From the NCBI RefSeq assembly GCF_963678635.1, contig NC_087062.1, forward strand, positions 62,903,253-62,967,252: DNA of 64,000 nucleotides, read 5' to 3'. This DNA is from Symsagittifera roscoffensis. Lineage: Eukaryota; Xenacoelomorpha; Acoela; Convolutidae. This document shows, in pieces, positions 44,999-53,988 of the stretch; the first letter of the stretch is position 1, and each line of letters opens with the position of its first letter. The notes beneath the pieces were generated by a model, which was not told the DNA's origin, did not search any database, and saw only the letters and a program-made list of their open reading frames with translations. Made by a program: the position numbers and the translations under genes.

Positions 44999-45385
44999 GA
45001 AAAACGAGCAAAATTTAGGTAACTGACGCCGGCCAGTCGTTAGTAGGTACTTTTTCTACGCTCCGTCACTGTGTAGTATTTGGGCGAATGTTACATAGAC
45101 GTTTTTATGACGCTCCTGGGCGCTCCTGGGCGCTCCTGTGATCATCAGAAGATACTATTGTGAAAACGTTGTGATACTGTTACACTAGGTAATTGAGTAG
45201 AGTCGGTAATATCTAAACACTCAGTAGGCCCTTTGTGTAGCTTGAGCTGAGTCACTTATAGTATCTCTACGAGATCGAAGGTATATTTTTGATACTAGAG
45301 AACTCGAGTGAGTAGACTTGAAAAAATTTTTCCGAATTTATTTTTGAAACTTGTGAATTGCCGTCAATCTTTTTTATCACGTAGC
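44999..45385 (+). other. Family B untranslated leader
   Basis: Between PBS and gag ATG. It has a three-unit 10-bp tandem repeat CGCTCCTGGG at 45,111-45,140. It presumably contains packaging signals; nothing else recognised. Confidence 0.5.
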
Positions 45386-48073
45386 ATGCAGCGCAGAGAC
45401 TCGTTAGGGGCAATAACTAAGATTCCCAGGCTGAGTACGGGGACTACACGAAAGTTCAAAACACGGCGTAGCCAATCCACGGTTAGCAGCATTTCCGATG
45501 TTTTTGCTGACGAAGCAACGACTAAAGGTCAGGCTGGTCTTTCAGTGAGCGGAATGAAACTAGGAAGTGAGAAGAACCTCGATGGCAATCAAGGGCGAAG
45601 TGGTGAGACCGGACAGGCGAGCGAGACGCTTACGGGCCCCTTCAAGGAAGGGGAGCAAACGATGATCCGACCCGACTACCACCATCACGCGGACCTGGAA
45701 GGGAAGAGCCAGGCAATGACTTTGAACGGGAGGAAGTTGAAAGAACGTTGGAGGTCTCGGAGCGTTCCGAGGTCGAACCGCGAGAAGAATTATTGTTCAA
45801 GGGAATGTCCAAATCAGAGAATAAGAGTAACAAGTGGAGAAAAAAAATCATCTCTAGTCAAGCAGAGCAAAAAAGCCATGATGTCAAGTATAAGTCCGTG
45901 TGAGGAACAAACGAGTTGGAAAGCCAAGAAAAGCTGGAAGCCTTTGTATGACGAGCGCATGGCGTCACTACAAACTGAGGGTTTATCTTCCAGTTATGAC
46001 CATTCGGAGATAGCTCATTCGGATGTGGACTTCACGCCGTGCCCAAGGAATGATAGAAGCAAGAAAGCATTGTCCAACACGCCGAACAGGCCGATATCTG
46101 ATGGGATAACCGTAGGAGTATCCTCGACGTTCGACAGGTTGATTATGTCGATGGGCACGCAGAAGGGCGGCGCGTCATCAAGTACCAGGCTACAACCCCA
46201 GTTGACCTCATCTTCTCTGGGTCTCACCCCGGTATCGGGGGCGGCTGGCGATATAAGTGACATGTTTGCTGGCGTAATGACAGGCGTTGAAGAGCTGCGA
46301 CGGGTCATGACTAAGAGAATAGATCGAGTCGAAGAGAGAGCTCACCAGGGTCAAGAGAAATTGCGGGATGAGCTAACAAACGTGAAGTCGCAGGCGAGAG
46401 TCGATCAGGCTCAATTGATTCGTAACACCGATCAATGCCTAGCGGAGAGCTTGGCTCAAGCAACCAAGGAGTCAGAGGAAAAAGAAGTTAGGATGACAAG
46501 AGAGATCGAGCGACTGTTGAAAGATCACGACAAAACCTATGCTCATACGATGACTAGCCTGGAGAAAAGGTTGGATGCCAAATCTGACCTGATGATGCGG
46601 AAGCTTGACGAGATTTTAAACGGGAGTAATCGAGAGGAGCTTTCGGCGCCAAGGGAGCGCTCACGCCTGGCAAATGATGAAGACGGAGCACGCAGCTATG
46701 CCGGGGCCCAGCAAAGTTCGAGAACGATTTACGAATCCAAACATAGGGAGCGGCCCAGGACAGCCCCATCGAGGCCAGGTTGGACAAACCTGTCCCCGCC
46801 GGAAGCGGATGCCACCCCGGAGACACGATTGCCCACTGTGCCACAAGTCAGATCAGTGCCAGATCTGACTACAACCTCGCAGGACACAACGATGTATGCT
46901 TCGATGTTTGAGCCTCTGAATAGATCTCTTGAAACATTCATCACCAAGCTCTCGAAGTCAACCGAGAGAGGAGAGAGGTCAAGGAGGACACTCAAAAAGC
47001 CGAAGTCATACAAGGACGAATCAGATGGCTGCATCGACACTTGGATAGAGGTGATGAAGTTACATTTTGAAGAAGGGAATCTCTCAGACAAACCGGAATG
47101 CAGCGCACTGACAAGCAACCTAGAGGGTACCGCCCTAAGTTGTGTAATGGCGAAAAGAACCAATGAACGAGACAGCGCTCGCAAGATATTCGACATCTTG
47201 CTGAATCGTTTCGGCTCTGGTGTAGAAGGGCATCAAGCTATGATGAGGTTTGAAAAGAGGCGTCAAAGAAATGACGAATCCATAGACAGGTTTTTGCACG
47301 AATTTGAATTACTCAGAAAGAGGAACTATCCCGACGAGAGAATATCGGAGCGAAACTTGGCGATCGCCTCGAAATTCATGGATGGAGTAAAAAGTGATGA
47401 GCTGAAAACCATGCTGGCCACACACTTCACCCTGTCGCTTGACCAAGTACCCACGCCCGATGATCTGCGTATGAAGTCGCGCGAGTACTTGCTCATAAAA
47501 CCGAGGGCGCAAAACCGTTACAGCATTTATGGCAACTACAGCGGAACAAACACTGGCGCGAACTCCAGTTGGTACAGACCTCGTGACGACATGGATAAGA
47601 GGAGGTCATGTGCGAATTGTGGTTCGATGGACCACCATGTTTCCGCTTGTTCTACTTTCAAGCAGAACATGAAAGCGATAGGCTACTTTCTCGACGACGT
47701 TGATGCCACCGACGAGAACTACGAAGAGTACGTGAGAGGACTCATAATGAAGTATGGACCAAGGTGCTTCTTCTGCAATTTGGAGGGACACTTCAAGTCG
47801 GATTGCACTCAATTTTGGAATGCGGTGGTGGACGCGAAACATCCCCGACATGAAAAGGTGCTTTCGGGCGTCAAAGCCAGCCGAGCTAGTCTGATGAATG
47901 AAACTGAGTCGCGGAAGAAAGAGATGACACCGAGCACATTCACGACTAAGAAGGTGAAGACCTTGCCTAATGAGGCGATAGCCTCGAGCCTGGAGGCAGA
48001 GTCGACCGAGCCGCTCAAGGTGGATTATGGATTAGCGGCACGGACCGCATTACAGAATACCAGCAGGTGCTAG
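45386..48073 (+). CDS. Family B Gag polyprotein, long form with two zinc knuckles
   Basis: An intact 895-codon frame from the first ATG (the frame is open upstream to 45,308). Residues 1-300 are basic and Ser/Arg-rich. About 300-420 is a long charged coiled coil (REIERLLKDHDKTYAHTMTSL). About 540-720 is a Retrotrans_gag capsid domain (DTWIEVMKLHFEEGN, then FGSGVEGHQAMMRFEKRRQ, ERNLAIASKFMDGVK). Two CX2CX4HX4C zinc knuckles lie at 47,608-47,650 (CANCGSMDHHVSAC) and 47,765-47,806 (CFFCNLEGHFKSDC). It forms virus-like particles and packages the RNA. Typical gypsy Gags are 300-500 residues, so this one is about twice as long. GC is clearly higher than in the flanks. It is the only full-length intact frame of the element. 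Confidence 0.88.
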   Translation: MQRRDSLGAITKIPRLSTGTTRKFKTRRSQSTVSSISDVFADEATTKGQAGLSVSGMKLGSEKNLDGNQGRSGETGQASETLTGPFKEGEQTMIRPDYHHHADLEGKSQAMTLNGRKLKERWRSRSVPRSNREKNYCSRECPNQRIRVTSGEKKSSLVKQSKKAMMSSISPCEEQTSWKAKKSWKPLYDERMASLQTEGLSSSYDHSEIAHSDVDFTPCPRNDRSKKALSNTPNRPISDGITVGVSSTFDRLIMSMGTQKGGASSSTRLQPQLTSSSLGLTPVSGAAGDISDMFAGVMTGVEELRRVMTKRIDRVEERAHQGQEKLRDELTNVKSQARVDQAQLIRNTDQCLAESLAQATKESEEKEVRMTREIERLLKDHDKTYAHTMTSLEKRLDAKSDLMMRKLDEILNGSNREELSAPRERSRLANDEDGARSYAGAQQSSRTIYESKHRERPRTAPSRPGWTNLSPPEADATPETRLPTVPQVRSVPDLTTTSQDTTMYASMFEPLNRSLETFITKLSKSTERGERSRRTLKKPKSYKDESDGCIDTWIEVMKLHFEEGNLSDKPECSALTSNLEGTALSCVMAKRTNERDSARKIFDILLNRFGSGVEGHQAMMRFEKRRQRNDESIDRFLHEFELLRKRNYPDERISERNLAIASKFMDGVKSDELKTMLATHFTLSLDQVPTPDDLRMKSREYLLIKPRAQNRYSIYGNYSGTNTGANSSWYRPRDDMDKRRSCANCGSMDHHVSACSTFKQNMKAIGYFLDDVDATDENYEEYVRGLIMKYGPRCFFCNLEGHFKSDCTQFWNAVVDAKHPRHEKVLSGVKASRASLMNETESRKKEMTPSTFTTKKVKTLPNEAIASSLEAESTEPLKVDYGLAARTALQNTSRC

Positions 48074-48530
48074 CCACGAAAGAAGTTGAGCAATGGGTAA
48101 GGTCGGAACTAGAAAGCACAGATCTTCGGGAAAAATTGAAATTCTGGGGAAAACAACGAAAGAAGAGGACAAACAGGAACCCAGGGACCGATTTTTCTCG
48201 ATCGAAAAGTTACATTGAAGCCAAACCAAGCCGTAGTAGCGAGATTTAGGACGAGGATTTTGAATGAACTCAGTAATGACAGACAGGTGTGTCTGGTACC
48301 AAATCCAAACAGTAAGAGCTCGGCTAATTTAGGAAGAAGCTTCTCTCTCACTCATGGCGGACTGTGTGAGTGTGTTGTTGAACACAGAAGCAACCACAGT
48401 GACAATACAGAGGGGAAATTAACTTGGCTACGCATTGTCTCTGAACACAGACTTTCAGAGTGTGGAGAACTTTAAAAAAATGATGTAGCTAAATGTCCCT
48501 TACACGCGAACCAAGAATGTATACTGAAGA
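48040..48530 (+). pseudogene. Family B Pol N-terminus, protease missing
   Basis: Pol starts in the -1 frame relative to gag: GTDRITEYQQVLATKEVEQW overlaps the gag end, so Gag-Pol was probably made by -1 frameshifting; no textbook slippery heptamer is obvious. After KFWGK the frame shifts to one reading GPIFLDRKVTLKPNQAVVARF (48,183-48,245), the spacer that normally follows the protease. No D[ST]G active site exists between them, so the protease has been deleted. Confidence 0.65.
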
Positions 48531-48541
48531 GAATAAATGAA

Positions 48542-49257
48542 TTGAAATCTTCAAGGAAACTGTTTTCAATGAAGTCGGAGACAGATGATGGGTTGTCTAG
48601 TTGTTCAAATTTTCCCGAGAGACCAACAGAAACAGAGTTAGCAGCAAATAAGCATGTCCTGCCCGAGATAGAACATCTGAAGGGTAAAACATCGGATAAG
48701 GAACTAGATTCACTCAGGGCGGTGCTAAATCGGAATGCAGACGTTTTTTCAAAGCATAAGGCCGACATAGATTGCTGCAATTTTGTAGAACACGTTGTTG
48801 AGATAGAAGAGGGCTCGGTACCTCATAGGGAAGGGGCGAAGAGAATGACCCCACACAAATCAGAAGCATGCAGGAAAGAAATCGATATGTTAATGGAGTA
48901 CGACACGATCGAGCCGTCGAAGTCCCCGTGGGCTTGTGGCGTGGTCATGGCTAACAAGAAGGTTTTGTTGTGATTTTTGTTACTTGAACGCGGTGGCGAT
49001 AAAAGACGCGTACCCGATTACCCGTATCGATGAGAGTGTCTCCAAGTTGGGGGACTCGAAGTTCACCAGAGAGGTTGGATGAGGTGTTTACTTGCATGAA
49101 ACAGGCGGGTCTGAAGTGTAAACCCTCCAAGTTTGAAATCCTCAGAGGTTCTATAAAGTATCTGGGCCGCCTTGTGGATAAGCATGTAGTAAGACCGGAT
49201 CCCGAAGCGGTCGAAGAGGTCTTGACCTAGAAGGCACCTAAGACAGACACGCAACTG
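48542..49257 (+). pseudogene. Family B reverse transcriptase with active-site deletion
   Basis: The RT N-terminus is clear (VLNRNADVFSKHKADID, then KSEACRKEIDMLMEY, PSKSPWACGVVMA), then after a frameshift FCCDF-YLNAVAIKDAYPITRIDESVSKLGDSKF. At about 49,069 the sequence jumps to RLDEVFTCMKQAGLKCKPSKFEILRGSIKYLGRLVD, which normally follows motif C. Motifs A, B and YxDD are absent, implying loss of roughly 130 codons. A TAG at 49,228-49,230 replaces a Trp (TGG) codon. The enzyme is dead. Confidence 0.85.
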
Positions 49258-49887
49258 ATGAGCTTTTTGGGGTTTGCTAACTATTATCGAGAGTTCATCA
49301 AAGGATATGCCGATAAGATATACCCCATGCAGCAGTTGATGAGAAACAAGAGTAAAAAATTCACTTGGACAGATGAGGCACAAGTTTCATTTGAAAACAT
49401 TAAACCCGAACTTTGCGAGGCACCGATCCTCGGCATGCCAACAGAGAAGGGGATGTTTGTGTTAGACATGGATGCATCGGTGGTTGCAATATCGGGCATA
49501 CTTCACCAGGAGCAGGAATGGAACGGGAGAACGGTTCTCCGTCCGATAGCCTACGGAAGTAAGGTCCTGAGCGATACTGAAATGAAGTACGGCGCACCAA
49601 AAGCGGAAATGTTCGCGGTGATCACTTTGGTGGAAAAATACAGAGCCTACTTGGGGAGTGCTCCCTTCAATTTGCGTGTGGATAATCGTGCACTTGCCTG
49701 GCTGAAAACCTATTCTATGGACCAAAGTTATATAGGTCGTTGGATTGTGCGCCTGGATGGACACCACATGATCATAGAGCACCGTACCCGTGACAAGCAC
49801 CAGAACGCTGATAGCCTCAGTAAAAAAGCAGAATTCTATGAGCGACTAAAAGAGAAGCAGGCCAATCAAGCAGAAATCAAAGACTGA
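49258..49887 (+). pseudogene. Family B RNase H domain, well preserved
   Basis: 209 open codons: connection FLGFANYYREFIKGYADK, then RNase H with all four acidic positions visible, namely VLDMDASVVAISGIL (Asp), GAPKAEMFAV (Glu), RVDNRALAWL (Asp) and HQNADSLSK (Asp). TGA at 49,885-49,887 ends it in-frame with a continuing coding stretch. It is typical gypsy RNase H, removing the RNA strand of the cDNA hybrid. Confidence 0.88.
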
Positions 49888-50470
49888 TTTTCATTTATAG
49901 ATAAGGAGACCTACGATAAACTACCACTCACCAGGTGGCTGGACAAGTCAGGTCACCCCATACCAGGACACCCTGAACTTCCGGTGGAGACGGCCGCTGA
50001 AATAAAGGTTTTGGCTAGCGGTGATCCTCTTCCGCTGGATCTGCTAGTCCGATCCAATCTGGTACAGCAAGCGCTTACCAGGCTGGGTATAAACAGCATA
50101 GCCCTTCTAAATAGGACAGTGAACGTGGCGCCGGATGTCATGGGGAAGCTCCGTGACTTGCTAGATAGAGAAATGGATAGGCGCAATCGTGAGTGGATGG
50201 AGACCATGCAGCGCTTGACCGTCACTGAGAGAACAGAGAAGAGGCAAATGACCATTCGCAGTCGAGAAGTTGAACGGGATTGCCGGTCGATAGTGAACCA
50301 GCTGGCAAACTCAATGCCGAAGGATGTCTTGTTTCAGAACTTCGGACATCGACCCATTTCCAAGCCACTGAAGAAGTCAGGGTCAAGTCGAAAACCAGCT
50401 TTACGAGAAAAGTACATTTTACGGATGCAAGGTAAGAGTATGAGCCGAGCTCGGACTGTTCATCCGGGGA
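49888..50470 (+). pseudogene. Family B Pol spacer after RNase H
   Basis: The same frame continues past the TGA: DKETYDKLPLTRWLDKSGHP (from about 49,900), then a helical, charged region (LRDLLDREMDRRNREWMETM, about 50,150-50,210) with coiled-coil character. Typical gypsy elements have only a short linker here, so this is an inserted domain of about 190 codons of unknown role. Confidence 0.65.
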
Positions 50471-50640
50471 CATGACAATGTCCGGGGTGTCAGGCGCTTT
50501 CGAGCCCGGACAAGACAACTTGTCCGGGGAGACAAAGTTAGGACAACCGAGGGACAAATTGTGGTCCGGGGAGCCGGATTCGAAGCGACCAAGAGACAGA
50601 ATTTTGTCCGGGGAGTCGAGAAACATCACAGACAGATTGG
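50455..50640 (+). repeat. Degenerate TTGTCCGGGGAG repeats within pol
   Basis: Variants of T(T)GTCCGGGGAG occur at about 50,461, 50,479, 50,522, 50,565 and 50,603, encoding L-S-G-E-type repeats. It marks a low-complexity insertion in the pol frame and a GC-rich island. Confidence 0.65.
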
Positions 50641-52300
50641 AACATAATGATGTGGAATCCATCGGCTCGAGTGATGACTCGAGGCACCAGTCCTAGGAGA
50701 ACACATCGGAGACTACTTCCAATTCTGATGTTTCGGAGATTGCGATTAATTCCTTGTTGGTGGAATGGAAACAGCGCGGGCTGGACCGGGAAATGCATCA
50801 GGACCCGGACAGAGACAGGTATACCTCCGATGAGGAGGGCACTGTAGTGGATAATGCCGCAGATAAGCTTGAACTGATAGCAGTATCGAAACGCCCAACC
50901 AGACTACTACCACATGGTACGGTCGTCCGTTCCAACCTGGAGCCATCTGTGCAGGAAGCAACACCTTTGAAGAATATATGGTGTGTCAAGTTGATGGATG
51001 ACGCCCATGCCCCGGAGATAATAAGCGGACAATTGAACGTGGTAAAGACGTATCTGAAAACCAGATACCGGCTGTCGGATCTCCCAAGGGCTCAACGAAA
51101 TGATAGAATGACGAGCAATCTGAAGAGATGGATCGAGAACGAAGCACCTGACAAAAGAGATTTAGAGGGAGACAGCTATAAGATCTTGAAGCAGTTCTAT
51201 CTGAAGAGAAAAGATTTGTTGTACCTGAACAAAGACGGAATCGTTGCCTGTAAACGCAAGGAAGAGGACAAGCTCCTTTACAAGTATAATTCAATAGTTT
51301 TACCACAGTTATACCAGACCAAATTGATCTTTCGTTCACATGATCAGATGGGCCATCAAAGCGTGGACAAAATGTACAACAGGATACAGAAACGATTCGA
51401 ATGGCTTGGTTTGAACAAGGTTTGTGAAAAATGGGTCTCTTCATGCTTGTCGTGTCAACAGGCGAAGGACCCCAGGAAACTGAGGTTCCCCTGCAGTCAA
51501 TAGAGTCATCGGGATTCAACGAAGTGGTGCAAATTGATCATCAGAAGATATGCATGACAGCTACGGGCTACAATCAAGTGCTGATAATGATCGATCATTT
51601 CACAAAATATGCAGAGGCAGCCCCCTGCATGACAGCATCAGCGGAAGAAACGTGCAATCACTTGATAAATGTGTGGATAGCGAGGCACGGCTGCCCCATC
51701 ACATTCCAATCAGACAATGGCAAAGCATTCGTGGGTGATCCCACGAAGGAGTAAATGAAGAGGTCGCAGGTGGCACAGGGCCACTCGACCACGTATCATC
51801 CACAAACGAATGGTCTAGTTGAAAGGCATAATCGCACGTTGGTATTCAAATTGAGAGTTTTCTGCTCACGCTACATAAATGACTGATATAGACACTTGCC
51901 GGGACAGGACCTCAATGACTTAAGCAGGAGGAACACGCAACAGGCGCAAATCAGACAAAAATAGAGATTTGATAAAAGGACTGCAGATGCAAAAGCCTAC
52001 TCGGGTGTTCCAGGAAGTAGTTCCACCAAAAAGAACCAAAAAATTACTGAAAAAATGGCGTGGTCCATTCCAAATAACAAAAGTGCACAAAGTAGGTCGT
52101 TTTTATCGATTGAGCACCGGACGAGCAGCTCATTACGAAAAAAAAAACCGCACAATGCCTCATCAGAGGACTGGTGCATCCCAGCTGACATGCTGGAGGG
52201 AGACTATTTGATAGTGGATCCTACTTGTGAAGTGAATAAAAGAGGTACTCGCGACAAAAACGACGGGAATGAGGTGGTAGATAATCAGATCTGCCACTAG
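50641..52300 (+). pseudogene. Family B integrase
   Basis: HHCC finger HDQMGHQSVDKMYNRI...CLSCQQAKD at about 51,340-51,465. After a frameshift near 51,500 the catalytic core follows: VQIDHQKI (Asp), FQSDNGKAF (Asp, about 51,708-51,730) and TNGLVERHNRTL (Glu, about 51,810-51,840). Stops lie at 51,752 (TAA) and about 51,884. A deletion then joins to the C-terminal GPY/F module (WRGPFQITKVHKVGRFYRL, about 52,053-52,110), followed by DWCIPADMLEGDYLIV in the next frame. Domain order zinc finger, core, GPY/F is that of Ty3/gypsy (Metaviridae). N-terminal to the finger is an extra 220-codon region (50,754 on). Confidence 0.85.
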
Positions 52301-53001
52301 ACCTGGAGTTGACCGAGCGAGTGGAGGGGGACGACGAAACTCTACCTTATGCCGAAAAGGACTGGGACTGTCCAGAAAAAACTGAAATTGACAAAGGAGT
52401 ACAGCCTGACTTCACCATGGAAACAAGCCAGAGCAGGAAAGGAAGGAACAAGAAAAAGTACAACCCGTATGGCGAGGATTTTGTCATAGACAGGATAGTT
52501 TTAAGCGATATGATGGAATCGCTGGTGGGACTGGATGAAGTAGCGGTGCCACAAGAGATCGACTTGGTCAATGACATGGATCAGGATTGGATCGACGATC
52601 GCTACGAACCAGAAGTAGAGTTCGAACCAGAGGTGGAGCAGACTCATGAGCAAGAATTAACGAACTTGCGAGTGCTCGAATGGCTCCATGATCTGCCGGC
52701 AGATCCTAAAGAGACAATCTTGACGATTCAGGATGTCGATAAAGACGGCATCAAATACGATAGCCTTGACAATACCGAGTCCAACTGGGTCGATCCAGAT
52801 GGTCCTCTACGCGTTCCGGAATCCAACTTCGATCTGCTTGATTTTGGGCGATCGACGGAGACGTCGATGGATATTTTTCTCCGAGGAGTGGGGGTAGGAC
52901 TCACCCACACCAAAAATCTGATCATTAAAAAACTTAAAATCGGCAAGGGAAACCGGAGAACTGGAAACCACCTAAAAACCATCTTTTGGACAATTTTTTG
53001 A
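52297..53001 (+). pseudogene. Family B acidic Pol C-terminal tail
   Basis: 230 codons without a stop but without its own good ATG. It joins the integrase frame by a shift near 52,290. It has a KKYNPYGEDFVIDRIVLSD segment (about 52,455-52,510), an acidic middle (EVEFEPEVEQTHEQEL) and a final hydrophobic-basic piece. No domain is recognised. It probably is the end of the Pol polyprotein rather than a separate gene. Confidence 0.55.
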
Positions 53002-53045
53002 ATCTTATTTTGACCTACCAAACCATCATTCAAACAATTTCGTCA

Positions 53046-53488
53046 TAACAGACAGCGATTTCATACTCACGGAATGTACATGCGCTATAGCGATAACCGC
53101 GGATGTAAGCTTCAAAACAGCATTAGCGGCTGACTTTAAAAGAGAGTATAAGAATATCGAGTTTTTATGGAAATGAGGCCTGGTGTGGGAGGTATGGTAG
53201 CGCTACCCCTTGTTGCATCACAGATACCAGAGAAATATTTGTGTTTCCTGGTTACTAAGTCCACTGATAAGCAATGCGTGAATCCAGAGAGCTTGGTATT
53301 GGCCTTGACTCGACACTTAGGGATTTTCTGGTTGAGAGAGGAGTGACCTCTCTCTCTCGTTACCAGTCTATGATCCCAATAGGGGAAAACTACATCCGAG
53401 AGAGTTATAGGCCCTTGTACACGTGATATTTTCGGAAACTGACATAGAGGTTAACTTACATAATAATTACTATCTGAGCATATGCTAG
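53046..53488 (+). pseudogene. Macro-domain-like (ADP-ribose-binding type) ORF, frame-broken
   Basis: Three overlapping pieces in alternating frames read as one fold of about 145 residues. The first (53,046-53,176) has TCAIAITADVSFKTALAADF. The second (53,167-53,346, ATG at 53,167) has GVGGMVALPL and then YLCFLVTKSTDK, the TARG1/OARD1-type strand. The third (53,345-53,488) has LSLPVYDPNRGKL and then VIFSETDIEVNL, the last strands. An in-frame TAG sits at 53,408. Order and spacing fit macro domains of the OARD1 type. The usual glycine-rich GxGIA loop and the GCGLD loop are replaced (KTALA, DPNRGKL), so ADP-ribose binding is doubtful even before breakage. It lies between Pol and the next ORF on the same strand. 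Domain call rests on pattern recognition only. Confidence 0.55.
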
Positions 53489-53956
53489 GAATTGCATTCG
53501 GCGATAAGTGGTTTTTATTAAGTTCGTTTTATAGGCTTTAGGATTAAGTTTTAGGTTAGCTACTAGGCATTATGTTTTATTTAATAGTGTGAATATGTGA
53601 TGTTTATGTGTTATGTTTTTGTTAGGTTACTTTTTGTGTGATGTATGTATCATAGAGGTCTGGAAAACTTCAGGTACTGAAGGTGACAGCGCTCATTTGT
53701 GTTATCTTGATAAAGTTGCAGGTGGACGATCCACCTTGGTGCTAGTTTTTAGATAAAGAACGAAAGAGTTTTTCAATGGATCGTTTTTAAAAGATGTGAA
53801 TGATGTTTTCTCCTAGAGATGGAATGGCATGAAATGATGGTTTCAAGTCGTGACCTGCTTTTTAGATCTTGATTGATCCAATTTTGTTTTTTGACTTTGA
53901 AGAATCAAAAGAACACGACGACAAGACACACAGACGACAAGACACACGATAGAACG
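53489..53956. other. Family B internal non-coding spacer
   Basis: AT-rich compared with both sides, no ORF on either strand. It contains a GGTGGACGATCCACC hairpin at about 53,721-53,735 and ACGACAAGACACACAGACGAC repeats just before the next ORF. It could be an internal promoter/5' leader or splice-acceptor region for the downstream genes. Confidence 0.45.
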
Positions 53957-53988
53957 ATGGGTGACGCAACGTGACCCGGTGGAACGAG

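Noticed and set aside
45308-45385. Gag start at the GTG at 45,308
   Set aside because: Eukaryotic translation is expected at ATG; the first in-frame ATG is 45,386.
46554-46868. Long antisense ORFs across family B gag and pol
   Set aside because: They mirror a strongly coding + strand, lack motifs and differ in composition from real proteins; shadows.
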